From Aridibaculum aurantiacum (GTDB taxonomy: Bacteria > Bacteroidota > Bacteroidia > Chitinophagales > Chitinophagaceae): a DNA stretch of 64,000 nt. Location of the stretch: contig NZ_JAFEWC010000001.1 of NCBI RefSeq assembly GCF_017355875.1, positions 2,108,001-2,172,000 on the forward strand. The letters are read 5' to 3'. Both the position numbers and the translations under genes were made by a program. The notes below the pieces were generated by a model. It was not told the DNA's origin. It searched no databases and saw nothing but the letters and a program-made list of their open reading frames with translations. Of the stretch, positions 1 through 8,442 are shown piece after piece. The number at the start of each line of letters is the position of its first letter. Within the stretch, counting starts at the first letter, position 1.

Positions 1-101
1 GTTTCAACAATAATGCTTTACCGGTAGGTACCTACTATTATATAATAGATCCAAAGAACGGCAGGCAGCGGTACACAGGTTCCGTGACACTTTTAAAATA
101 G
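1..101 (+). CDS. C-terminal end of a T9SS type B sorted (gliding-motility CTD) protein, partial
   Basis: An open frame enters from the left edge (frame 3) and ends with TAG at 99-101. Its last residues, with a GTYYYIIDPKNG core followed by a YTGSVTLLK ending, match the gliding motility-associated C-terminal domain (CHU_C, T9SS type B sorting signal). In that family this domain directs secretion across the outer membrane by the type IX system. Only 32 residues are visible, so the function of the passenger is unknown. The next gene is a PorP/SprF protein, the usual partner of large proteins with this domain. Confidence 0.75.
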   Translation, partial: FNNNALPVGTYYYIIDPKNGRQRYTGSVTLLK

Positions 102-232
102 GTGAATGTGAACCAATTGCAACGTATAATGCAGTATTTAAATTGTTTACAAGAAGGATTTTTTCAACAGTTGCAGCTGTGGCATTAGGAAAACCTTTAC
201 ATTTATACTCTTCCCCCTAATTATTAGTTCTA

Positions 233-1261
233 ATGAAAAGAAGTTTACTCTTAGCCTTGGTTTGTTTATGTGTAGGAGGAGCTGCTACTGCTCAACAACG
301 TCCGCATTACACCCAGTACATTCTCAACAACTACATCATCAATCCTGCTGTTGCTGGTATTGAAAATTATACTGACATTAAGATCAGCCACCGTCACCAG
401 TGGGTGGGGCTGCAGGATGCACCAGTTACCACTTATCTTACTATACATGGACCGCTGAGTAAGAGTGATGTTGACAGAACAACTGCTACAACTGTAGGCC
501 CTTCAAATGAAAATCCAAGAGGTCGTGCTTATTGGGCTGATTATACCAAAGCTGAACCACATCATGGTGTAGGTTTCACAATGATCAATGACCGCACCGG
601 CCCGTTGAACCGTTTTGCTGCTTATGGTACTTATGCATATCACTTAGGTATTGCAGAAAGAACCAGTATCTCATTAGGTGTTTCTGCAGGTGTCCAAAAC
701 TGGACATTGAATGCAAGCAAACTAGACTTTGGCGCAGCTAGCCCTGTAGATCCTGCAGTAGCTGGAAGCGGTTATTTGAACAGACTACGTCCTGATGTGA
801 ATGCGGGTGTATGGCTGTATTCAGCGGATTATTTTGTTGGACTTGCAGCTCAAAACATCATTCCTTCCAAACTACGTTTTGCAGAAGATACCGTTCGCTT
901 GTCTGATGGAAGGATCATCCCACACATGTTTTTACAGGCTGGTTACAGGATGTTCCTGAATGATGATTTCTCTTTACTTCCATCTGTTACGGTTCGCTAT
1001 GCTAACCCGGCGCCAATTGGTATAGATGTAAATGCAAAGCTGCAGTTTCGTGAATTGCTGTGGGCTGGAATGAGCTACAGGCACCAGGATGGGTATGCGG
1101 CTATGGTGGGATTGAATGTGAACAGTACCTTCAACATAGGCTATGCACATGATTTTACAACATCAAGATTGAATACTGTAAGCCGCGGTACGCATGAAAT
1201 AGTAGTCGGCTTCTTACTTGGTAACAGGTATGGCGACTGGTGTCCGCGTAATCTTTGGTAG
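233..1261 (+). CDS. PorP/SprF family type IX secretion system membrane protein
   Basis: The product is 342 aa with a signal peptide (MKRSLLLALVCLCVGGAATAQ, cut near residue 20). The first mature stretch, PHYTQYILNNYIINPAVAG, is the hallmark of the PorP/SprF family: outer-membrane proteins predicted to form a beta-barrel and to serve type IX secretion or the surface anchoring of a partner substrate. The length fits the family, which is usually about 300-350 aa. It lies 131 bp after a gene ending in a T9SS type B sorting domain. This CTD-protein/PorP pairing is common in Bacteroidota, so the two probably act together. A terminator follows at 1288-1315. Confidence 0.85.
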   Translation: MKRSLLLALVCLCVGGAATAQQRPHYTQYILNNYIINPAVAGIENYTDIKISHRHQWVGLQDAPVTTYLTIHGPLSKSDVDRTTATTVGPSNENPRGRAYWADYTKAEPHHGVGFTMINDRTGPLNRFAAYGTYAYHLGIAERTSISLGVSAGVQNWTLNASKLDFGAASPVDPAVAGSGYLNRLRPDVNAGVWLYSADYFVGLAAQNIIPSKLRFAEDTVRLSDGRIIPHMFLQAGYRMFLNDDFSLLPSVTVRYANPAPIGIDVNAKLQFRELLWAGMSYRHQDGYAAMVGLNVNSTFNIGYAHDFTTSRLNTVSRGTHEIVVGFLLGNRYGDWCPRNLW

Positions 1262-1287
1262 AATTTCTTCTATAGATTTAAAAAGGG

Positions 1288-1315
1288 AACACAGCTTTAT
1301 GAGCTGTGTTTTTTT
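1288..1315 (+). terminator. Rho-independent terminator of the PorP/SprF gene
   Basis: A perfect 9-bp stem (AACACAGCT at 1288-1296 with AGCTGTGTT at 1302-1310) has a 5-nt loop and is followed by a T run. It lies 27 bp past the PorP/SprF stop codon. Confidence 0.8.
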
Positions 1316-1506
1316 ATGCAGTACAGCCAATGAAATCATCAAATTCCAAAAGTAGTAAAACGAATAACCAGGCTTATCATCATTGCAGATTATGTTCTTG
1401 AAGATTGACCGGCAGCTTCATCTCATCCTTTAGATGAATAATAGATACCCGCTATAAATAACTTTGTTGAATATCTGAAAGAATAAACTCACTAGCACTA
1501 CTGCAC
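1316..1506. other. Intergenic stretch without recognisable features
   Basis: Between the terminators of the PorP/SprF gene and the BlaR-like gene I see no convincing open frame, RNA or repeat. Confidence 0.5.
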
Positions 1507-1533
1507 AAAAAAAAACCGTACCCTCCAGTACGG
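1507..1533 (-). terminator. Rho-independent terminator of the blaI-blaR operon
   Basis: On the minus strand, a CCGTAC/GTACGG stem with a 6-nt loop is followed by a run of nine T. It lies just downstream of the M56 peptidase stop. Confidence 0.8.
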
Positions 1534-1558
1534 CTTTATATACAGCGCACAATGAAAA

Positions 1559-3502
1559 TTATATATTGATGATCTTTATCACTTTGCCTTTGCGGTTAAT
1601 GATGATTCTTTCAGGACCTGTAGATTGAGGTGGAGTAGGAGTTTCATCCTTCACTTCCTGCTCTTTTTCCAACTTTGCTTTCTGGTAAACATGAGCGCTA
1701 CGTGCACTACAACCTTCGGCAGCAACGGCAGGTCGTACGTTCATTTTGCTCATACCTCTGACCTCTGAAGCATCAGCTGAAGTAAGCACTACATAATTAT
1801 TATTTAGCAGAACCTGTTTCTCAAATTCAGTCTTGGCAAGCAGCAGGTCCTTATTTACCTGCCGAAGTTCCTTATTCCATTCATCTGCTATCTTCTTCAT
1901 GTTTATAGAATGAACTGCAAATGATCGTAGCTGTTGTTTTATCTCTTCCTGTTCCTTTCCGGGTTTCAGTTTTGTCGACAGTTCAAGTAACTCTGCTTTG
2001 GTTCGTTTTACTACTTCCAATCCTTCTTCTACATCATTTAGTACAGCAAGTTGCAGTTGCTCTACTTTATCCTGTTGCAGCTTTGCCATGATCAGTTGAG
2101 CCTGCTTCATTTCCCTTTCTGTTTTCTCCAGCTCTTTCCAAAAGGCAGCGGCCAAAAAGCGTCTCATTTCGCTACGAAAAGTAGTATCTACATAAACTCG
2201 GCTGGGAGTATTGATGATCCTTTTTGCAGTTAAACCTGCATTTATTACTAACGGTGGTTCTATATCCTGGTCTTTTTCAACTTTATTACGAGCAATCAGC
2301 TCAGGCATCACTTTAAGTGCTTTTTGTTTTTTCTTCTCTTGAGGTTGCGGTGCAACTGCTAACTGTAACGGTTGTTCGTAAGTGGAAGCCAGGAAAAACA
2401 TAGGATTGAACAAAGGATTGGAGACTTTCGCTACAAATGGTTTAGCTATTTCAGCTGTAGTTGGAGTGGATGAACTGGCAATTGAGCCTCCTGTTCCTTT
2501 GTCAGGCGAAAGCCATGCTATGGAACTGAGGATACCTGTCATGAGCAATAACGCCAGCAACTGGTGGCGGTAATTAAAAATTTTTTCGTTCTTTTCTATC
2601 ATACGCTTTACACGGTTCAGCAGTACTCGCTTTTCATCTATAGCGTGCATGGCAAATGCAGGGGTATTTGTATGACAGGTTGCTAATTTCAGAAGCGCTT
2701 TGGCGTATGTGGCTGCATTGTACTCGTACTGCAGTACCCAGTCGTCGCAGCAATTTTCCCTTTCGCGTTTTATCTGCTTGCTTATCAGCTGCATGAATGG
2801 GTTAAAGAAAAGAATGGCTTCAACAATTGACAACAGTATGTTCAGCAGGTAATCCATCCGCTTTATGTGTGCAATCTCATGAAGCAGAACAGCCTCCATT
2901 TGCTGAGGCGAAAGATGATTAATGCTGGCAAGAGGAATTAAGATCACCGGCTTTAGAAACCCGATGGTAAGTGGCGAGGAAACAAGAGTAGAAAGATAAA
3001 CCTTCACAGTCTTCTTAATGCCCATCTGCTCAGCCACTTTCTGTACAAACAGCCTCCAGTCTACATCTATTTTTTGAAGGCCTGTTGTTTTTATCCTGTT
3101 GGTGTACCTGTACGCCTGCACCCATTTTACCGACAAAAATAAAAGCAGTGATAGGTAGGCAATCGATAGGTAAGGAAGAACAAGCTCTGCCTTCACCATG
3201 AACAGGAACAACTGCTGCCGTAGGTTGGTAGTGGATGCAACTGCATCATGCAAATGGCCGGGCAAAATGGCCATAGAAGGGTACTGCAGGCACTGCTGGT
3301 AATAAAATATGAATGTAAACAGGAACCAGGCGAACCCACTAAACTGGAAAAGCATGGCAGTTACAAACCTGCCATGCGATTTCATTCGGCTAATGCCGGT
3401 TATGATGATGTACAAAAGCCAGAGGAGGGCAAATTGCCATAAGCTGTTAATAATGGCGTGTCCCAAAGCCTGCAAAAACGGAGACTGGGTGACCTGTATC
3501 AT
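1559..3502 (-). CDS. BlaR1/MecR1-like M56 family membrane metallopeptidase
   Basis: The product is 647 aa. The N-terminal third has hydrophobic segments (about residues 15-38, 50-70, 98-128) followed by a zinc-peptidase motif HEIAH at 208-212 and a downstream ENCCDDW at 249-255 that supplies the third ligand region. This is the M56 (BlaR1) architecture. A further hydrophobic segment lies near 315-335. The remaining C-terminal half is Lys/Glu/Gln-rich, probably coiled-coil and periplasmic. It carries no recognisable penicillin-binding sensor domain, so the signal sensed is unknown and need not be a beta-lactam. The gene follows the BlaI-like repressor with a single base between stop and start (TAACATG), so the pair is one operon. 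By analogy with BlaR1, the peptidase would relieve repression by BlaI. The C-terminal region is unusually long for the family. Confidence 0.85.
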
Positions 3503-3503
3503 G

Positions 3504-3884
3504 TTACTGATTTTTCAGATTGTCGAGTAATTGTTGAATTTCATCAAGTTCCTCTTTGCTGGGTGTTTGGTTACCCAGCGCCTGCATCACTAATTGAGAA
3601 GATGATCCGCCAAAGAGCGTATTGATCATTTTGCCTACAAACTGGTTCTGTGTCTTTTCCTTGCTTACATTAGGCTGGTAAATATGTGTCTTGCTGGAAT
3701 CATCGCGTTTCACCAATCCTTTTTCAAACATGATCTGCATCAGCTTGAGCGTGGTGGTATAACCGGCCTCTTTTGTTTGGATGATGGTTTCATGCACCTC
3801 TCTCACAGTTGCCTTGCCTTTTTCCCATAATACCTGCAAAATTTCTAACTCACCTTCGGTAGGTTTTACTTGTTTATTGCTCAT
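3504..3884 (-). CDS. BlaI/MecI/CopY family transcriptional repressor
   Basis: The product is 126 aa, the standard length for BlaI/MecI. It starts with the typical [20 protein letters not shown] winged-helix segment (about residues 13-32). [17 protein letters not shown] recognition-helix region follows at about 43-58, and then a helical dimerisation tail. In the family it binds operator DNA as a dimer and represses its own operon and target genes until cleaved by the partner M56 peptidase, here encoded 1 bp downstream. Two operator-like inverted repeats begin 2 bp upstream of its start codon, which supports autoregulation. Confidence 0.9.
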
Positions 3885-3885
3885 A

Positions 3886-3926
3886 ATACGATTTGTTTCG
3901 TAAGCAATATACGATACTGTTCGTAT
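3886..3926 (-). promoter_or_regulatory. Two tandem operator-like inverted repeats upstream of the BlaI-like gene
   Basis: Copy 1 is ATACGA-N6-TCGTAA (3886-3903) and copy 2 is ATACGA-N6-TCGTAT (3909-3926). Their centres are 23 bp apart, about two helical turns. They sit immediately before the ATG, where bound repressor would block transcription. BlaI-family repressors are known to bind short dyads in their own promoters. Assigning these repeats to this BlaI is inference. Confidence 0.6.
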
Positions 3927-3939
3927 GGAAGAAATTAAA

Positions 3940-4222
3940 ATTTTACAAAAGGTAAAATAGCATGCTGGAGGTGGAGGTAGTTAGTCCTCTGCGTTAGTTG
4001 TTAGGAAAGTCAAAATTCAAAATTCAAAAGTCCAAAGTCAAAAAGTATGGTTTAACAATTTAAATAGTCGATGATGTATAATACCATCAACGGGATAATC
4101 TGCGTATAATAATCACAAATCACAAATCACTGTTCTACCAATCAACCAATCAACTTATCAACATAACCAAGTCAATTTTCCATACCCACGTAAAATCCTC
4201 CTGCTGTTCATACCTCAAATCC
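3940..4222. repeat. Non-coding gap with simple quasi-repeats
   Basis: The stretch contains short words repeated with small changes: CAAAATT/CAAAAGT/CAAAGT words around 4010-4041, AATCACAAATCACAAATCAC at about 4111-4130, and CAACCAATCAACTTATCAAC at about 4144-4163. No gene is visible. Similar word-like tracts occur at about 26.04, 28.79, 35.33 and 45.22 kb. Confidence 0.5.
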
Positions 4223-4230
4223 TATGTTTG
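4223..4230 (+). promoter_or_regulatory. Bacteroidota-type -7 promoter box (TATGTTTG)
   Basis: This matches the Bacteroidota sigma-factor consensus TAnnTTTG and ends 18 bp before the SNF2 helicase start codon. No clear -33 element is visible. Confidence 0.45.
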
Positions 4231-4248
4231 CAAACTTCCAAAAAGTGA

Positions 4249-7119
4249 ATGAAGATGCCGGTATTGAAAGAAGAGAAAAAGGTAGTGTTATTGTTGTCGC
4301 CGCAGCGGATCATGACGGATTATAGGGTGCTAAATTCTTTGCATATCATCAAATCTGCGAAAGGCGTGGAGTATACCATGGATGAGTTGGATAGTGGCGA
4401 ACTCAAGAAGTTTTTTAGTAACCTTGGCAAAGAGTGCAACCAGAACCTATTGCAGTTTTCGCCAATGAGCCTGGATTACGCGAAGCAGAATATAAAGCAA
4501 AAGGTAAACAATCAAAAAGCCGGCATAGATAAGGACCAAGTGATCCGCAGCGCCATGACGCGGCATTTATTCCAGCTTTTCCAGGCGCTGAAGCCTTTTG
4601 CGGAATTGAGTAAATGGTATCATCGAACTACTGAAGATGGGCAGAAATACAAAACTTCACCTTGTGTTTTCAATAAGTACAAACCTGTACTGTCATTTGA
4701 TGTAGTAAAGGATAGCGGCGTCCTGGAGCTTCGTGCATTTGTAGAGTTAAATGCATGTATTTACCCACTTTCTTCCTTCAACCGTTACCAGTTTTTGCTT
4801 GAAAGCAGTAATGAATACTTTCTTCTGTCGTATAAGGATTACCAGACATTGGAATGGCTGGATGGCGTGCAATGGAACCAATTTGCCTCTGATGTAACGG
4901 CTTTCTCACAGAATATTCTCAGCCGACTTGAGTTGGATTATAGTGTCAACCGTAATGATCATTTCATAAAAAAAGCATTAGAAACAGTACCTGTAAAACG
5001 GGTGCTGCTAAGTGAGCTGAATAACTCATTCCTGATGCTTACGCCACAATACTTGTACGATGGTTTTGTGGTAGATGGACCTTATAAAGAAATGTATGAA
5101 ACGGTAGTAGAAGGAGAGGAGTACGTGATAAAACGTGACAAGCAACTGGAAGAGGAATTTCACCAGATGCTTGCCTCGTTGCATCCTAACTTCAGCAAGC
5201 AGCGGAATGGCTACTATTATCTTTCTTTTGCCGATGCTCAAAAGAAGCAGTGGTTTCTAAAAACTTTTCATAAGCTCCTGGACCTGAACATCGAGCTCGC
5301 AGGAATGGATCTGCTTCATCATTTCAGGTATTCTTCTTTTAAACCAGAAACAAAAATGGTGGTTAAAAAGGAAGAAGGAAATATGGCAACGCTGCAGGTA
5401 AGTGTGGCTTTTGGAAAAGAAGAAATACCGCTGAACGTACTACAGAAGATGCTGCTAAGTGGTCAGAAAGCAGTGATGCTGAAAGATGGAACACTTGGCA
5501 TCTTGGGCGATGAATGGCTACAGCAATATGCTGCCATTATAAAGCATGGTAAAGTGCAAAAGAACGAGGTTGAAGTTGCAAAATTCCTTGCACTGAGTAG
5601 CGAACAAAAAGAAGGCGAGGAGCAGGTACTTCAGCCGCTGATAAAACAAGGTTGGTGGCAAAAATGGCAGCAATGGCAGCGAACTGATGAAAAGGTGTAC
5701 GAAGTTCCGGCGTCTGTAAAAGCCAGCCTTCGTCCTTACCAGCAGAAGGGGTTTGAGTGGCTTACCTTATTAGCCGAAGCAGGTGCAGGAGGTTGTCTGG
5801 CTGATGATATGGGACTGGGTAAAACGCTTCAAACCATATGTTTTCTTGCACATCATATTCACCACCACCCTAATTCAGAAAATATCATTGTTTGTCCTTC
5901 TTCGCTTATTTATAATTGGCAACAGGAACTACAAAAATTCACACCTGGTATTTCATCGGTTGTATTTCATGGTGCTGGCAGAAGCAATGATTTGCTTGAG
6001 CAAAATCACCAGGTGATCATTACCAGCTATGGCACATTGCGGGCAGACTCAGATCTATTCTTAAAGAAGGTGTATGGTGTAGCTGTGATAGACGAGAGCC
6101 ACAACATCAAAAATCCTTCGGCACAGATAACTACTATGGTAAATGCGCTGGATGCAGTGACACGCATTGCACTCAGTGGTACACCAGTTGTGAACAATAC
6201 GTTTGATCTGTATGCTCAACTGAATTTCTCTTTGCCGGGAATGTTTGGCAGCCGCGAATTCTTTAAAAGAGAATATGCTGATGCCATAGATCGCTATCAC
6301 GATGAAGAGAAGATTCAGGCGTTGCAAAAACTAACTGCACCTTTCATTTTACGACGTACAAAAGAGCAGGTAGCTAAAGACCTTCCAGAGAAAAGCGAGA
6401 TGATCCTTTGGTGCAAAATGCACCAGCGCCAGCAGGAGGTCTATAACGAAATAAAAGACCAGATAAAGAGCAACATCTTCCTGAACATTAAGAACGAAGG
6501 CTTGAACAAAAGCAAGCTTGCGGTTTTGCAGGGAATGATGAAACTAAGGCAGGTATGCAATTCACCGCTGCTATTACCGCAGGAAGAACAGCAGGATTGC
6601 AAGGAATCCATCAAAACAGAAGTGCTGATGCGGGAACTGAAGAATATCATTGGCAGCCACAAGGCGCTGGTGTTTTCGCAGTTCAGCACCATGCTCGACT
6701 TATTGGCTAAAGAAGCCGATAAAGAAGGTATTTCTTATTATCATTTTGATGGGCAAACACCACCGGCCAAACGTGCTGAAATGGTGAAGGCTTTCCAGGA
6801 GGAAGGTAACAGCACCAATCTTTTCCTCATTAGTTTAAAAGCAGGTAACAGTGGTCTTACACTTACTGCTGCTGATTATGTTTTTCTTTTCGATCCATGG
6901 TGGAATACAGCTGTAGAACAGCAGGCGATTGACCGAACCCATCGCATTGGTCAAACTAAGAATGTATTTGCATACAAGATCATTTGCAAAGACACGATTG
7001 AGGAGAAGATCGTACAGCTGCAGCAGCGAAAAAAGAAGCTGGCAGAAGAACTGGTAGGAGAGGATGATGGCTTCATTAAAGCATTGTCGGAAGAAGATAT
7101 TGCATACCTCTTTAGTTAA
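4249..7119 (+). CDS. SNF2-family DEAD/DEAH-box helicase (Swi2/Snf2-like ATPase)
   Basis: The product is 956 aa. The C-terminal half has the full SNF2 motor. Motif I is DDMGLGKT near residue 519. Motif II is DESH near 614 rather than the usual DEAH. Motif III is the LSGTP region. The conserved RRTKEQVAKDLPEK segment follows, and the second RecA domain has VFSQFST, GQT, SLKAGNSGLTLTAAD and DRTHRIGQ. The N-terminal ~480 residues are less conserved and resemble the accessory region of bacterial SNF2 proteins. The family translocates on double-stranded DNA to remodel protein-DNA complexes; the bacterial role is often linked to transcription recycling or repair. Start ATG 4249 is preceded by a -7 box. 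It is probably transcribed alone. Confidence 0.9.
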   Translation: MKMPVLKEEKKVVLLLSPQRIMTDYRVLNSLHIIKSAKGVEYTMDELDSGELKKFFSNLGKECNQNLLQFSPMSLDYAKQNIKQKVNNQKAGIDKDQVIRSAMTRHLFQLFQALKPFAELSKWYHRTTEDGQKYKTSPCVFNKYKPVLSFDVVKDSGVLELRAFVELNACIYPLSSFNRYQFLLESSNEYFLLSYKDYQTLEWLDGVQWNQFASDVTAFSQNILSRLELDYSVNRNDHFIKKALETVPVKRVLLSELNNSFLMLTPQYLYDGFVVDGPYKEMYETVVEGEEYVIKRDKQLEEEFHQMLASLHPNFSKQRNGYYYLSFADAQKKQWFLKTFHKLLDLNIELAGMDLLHHFRYSSFKPETKMVVKKEEGNMATLQVSVAFGKEEIPLNVLQKMLLSGQKAVMLKDGTLGILGDEWLQQYAAIIKHGKVQKNEVEVAKFLALSSEQKEGEEQVLQPLIKQGWWQKWQQWQRTDEKVYEVPASVKASLRPYQQKGFEWLTLLAEAGAGGCLADDMGLGKTLQTICFLAHHIHHHPNSENIIVCPSSLIYNWQQELQKFTPGISSVVFHGAGRSNDLLEQNHQVIITSYGTLRADSDLFLKKVYGVAVIDESHNIKNPSAQITTMVNALDAVTRIALSGTPVVNNTFDLYAQLNFSLPGMFGSREFFKREYADAIDRYHDEEKIQALQKLTAPFILRRTKEQVAKDLPEKSEMILWCKMHQRQQEVYNEIKDQIKSNIFLNIKNEGLNKSKLAVLQGMMKLRQVCNSPLLLPQEEQQDCKESIKTEVLMRELKNIIGSHKALVFSQFSTMLDLLAKEADKEGISYYHFDGQTPPAKRAEMVKAFQEEGNSTNLFLISLKAGNSGLTLTAADYVFLFDPWWNTAVEQQAIDRTHRIGQTKNVFAYKIICKDTIEEKIVQLQQRKKKLAEELVGEDDGFIKALSEEDIAYLFS

Positions 7120-7177
7120 TAAGGTATTACAGTGCTTTGCGAAGGCGTAAGTTTTGCTGCTATTGCATCAAAATTAT

Positions 7178-8014
7178 ATGCGGAGTAAGGCAAACATCAA
7201 ATCTCATCCTATTCATCCGATACTGGTTGTTTTTCCTATTGCATTTTTTGCAGGCACTTTCTTATTCGACTTGCTTTCTATTTTGCTTGGCAAAACGGCA
7301 ATGTTGCAGACTGCTTTTTATTTAAATATTGCAGGACTTGGTGGCGGTTTGCTTGCTGCAGTTCCTGGATTGATCGATTATTTACATACTGTTCCACCTA
7401 ATAGTTCAGCTAAAGACCGCGCTACCAAACATGCTCTTACCAATATCACCATGATGATTGTGTTTGGGATTGCACTGCTATACCGGCAGTTGCCGGACAT
7501 GTCACAGTACCTGCTGCTGGTAATTGATCTTGTGGGCGTTGTTTTACTTACGGCTGCTGGTTGGATGGGCGGTACACTTGTGTACAGGAACCAGGTTGGG
7601 GTAGATGTTCGGTATGCCGGAGCAGGTAAATGGACGGAACTGAAAATTGAAAATGAGAAAGGAAAAGTAGCTGTAGCAAATGAAGATGGACTGAAGCCCA
7701 ACCAAATGAAACTGCTTCATGTAAATGGTAAACGGGTGGTGCTGGCACGGACGGAGGAAGGTTATGTCGCCTTTGATGATCGCTGCCCACACAAGGGAGG
7801 TTCATTAGCCGGTGGAAGTTTGATGTGCGGAACCGTTCAATGTCCGTGGCATGGCTCACAGTTCAGTGTGAAATCTGGTGCAGTTACAGCAGGACCATCT
7901 GAAGAAGGCATAACTACTTTTCCTGTAGGAGTAGAAGCAGGAAAAGTGATGCTGGATATAGACCAGGTAATGATGAAGCTGGTTAATGAAAAAGTGAAAG
8001 ACAAGCTGGATTGA
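7178..8014 (+). CDS. DUF2231 membrane domain fused to a Rieske [2Fe-2S] domain
   Basis: The product is 278 aa from the ATG at 7178; a longer frame upstream from 7154 lacks family-like sequence. Residues 1-140 match DUF2231: HPIHPILVVFPIAFF followed by about four membrane segments. Residues about 175-260 are a Rieske domain with CPHKGGSL (Cys203, His205) and CPWHGSQF (Cys222, His225), the four [2Fe-2S] ligands. DUF2231 is thought to be a membrane anchor, sometimes haem-associated. The Rieske half looks like the soluble ferredoxin-type domain of oxygenases, not the bc1 subunit. Together they suggest a membrane-tethered electron-transfer protein whose partner is not obvious here. Its start is 58 bp after the SNF2 gene. 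Confidence 0.85.
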   Translation: MRSKANIKSHPIHPILVVFPIAFFAGTFLFDLLSILLGKTAMLQTAFYLNIAGLGGGLLAAVPGLIDYLHTVPPNSSAKDRATKHALTNITMMIVFGIALLYRQLPDMSQYLLLVIDLVGVVLLTAAGWMGGTLVYRNQVGVDVRYAGAGKWTELKIENEKGKVAVANEDGLKPNQMKLLHVNGKRVVLARTEEGYVAFDDRCPHKGGSLAGGSLMCGTVQCPWHGSQFSVKSGAVTAGPSEEGITTFPVGVEAGKVMLDIDQVMMKLVNEKVKDKLD

Positions 8015-8112
8015 GCTGTAACATCATATTAACCTGGTGAGGCGGACATAGTTAGCAAAAACAATTTTCCAGGTGGTAAAATATTTGCATCAACTATTTG
8101 AAAATCTATCAA

Positions 8113-8340
8113 ATGGAACATGTAACAGATATCACTGTACCCGTAAATGGAAAGGATGTTTTATTCCGGGTAAATTTTCATGATGAGCTTTATACTTTTG
8201 AACCACAAGATGCAGATGATTCCATTTCTTCATTTGATGTTAGGCGCGAACATAATGACTGGGTACCTCAAACCTCACCTGATCCTGTTGTAAAACAAGC
8301 TATAGCATGCCTTGAAAGATTTATGCTATCGCAGCACTGA
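8113..8340 (+). CDS. Small conserved-looking hypothetical protein
   Basis: The product is 75 aa from ATG 8113; an in-frame TTG at 8098 would add five residues. It is acidic and soluble with no signal peptide or membrane helix. A beta-rich start (VTDITVPVNGKDVLFRVNF) leads to a C-terminal helix. I do not recognise the family. Coding-like codon use and a strong terminator 50 bp downstream support a real gene. Confidence 0.55.
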   Translation: MEHVTDITVPVNGKDVLFRVNFHDELYTFEPQDADDSISSFDVRREHNDWVPQTSPDPVVKQAIACLERFMLSQH

Positions 8341-8390
8341 TAGGTATCGCCAATAAAACTTATTCTTCAATAACTGGCAGAACAGATAAA

Positions 8391-8420
8391 AGAAAAGAGC
8401 AGTTCAAACTGCTCTTTTCT
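8391..8420. terminator. Bidirectional terminator between convergent genes
   Basis: A 13-bp perfect inverted repeat (AGAAAAGAGCAGT with ACTGCTCTTTTCT) has a 4-nt loop and A/T-rich outer arms. It lies between the small gene ending at 8340 and the catalase ending at 8443. Confidence 0.8.
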
Positions 8421-8442
8421 AATACTAATGATATACTTCAAC

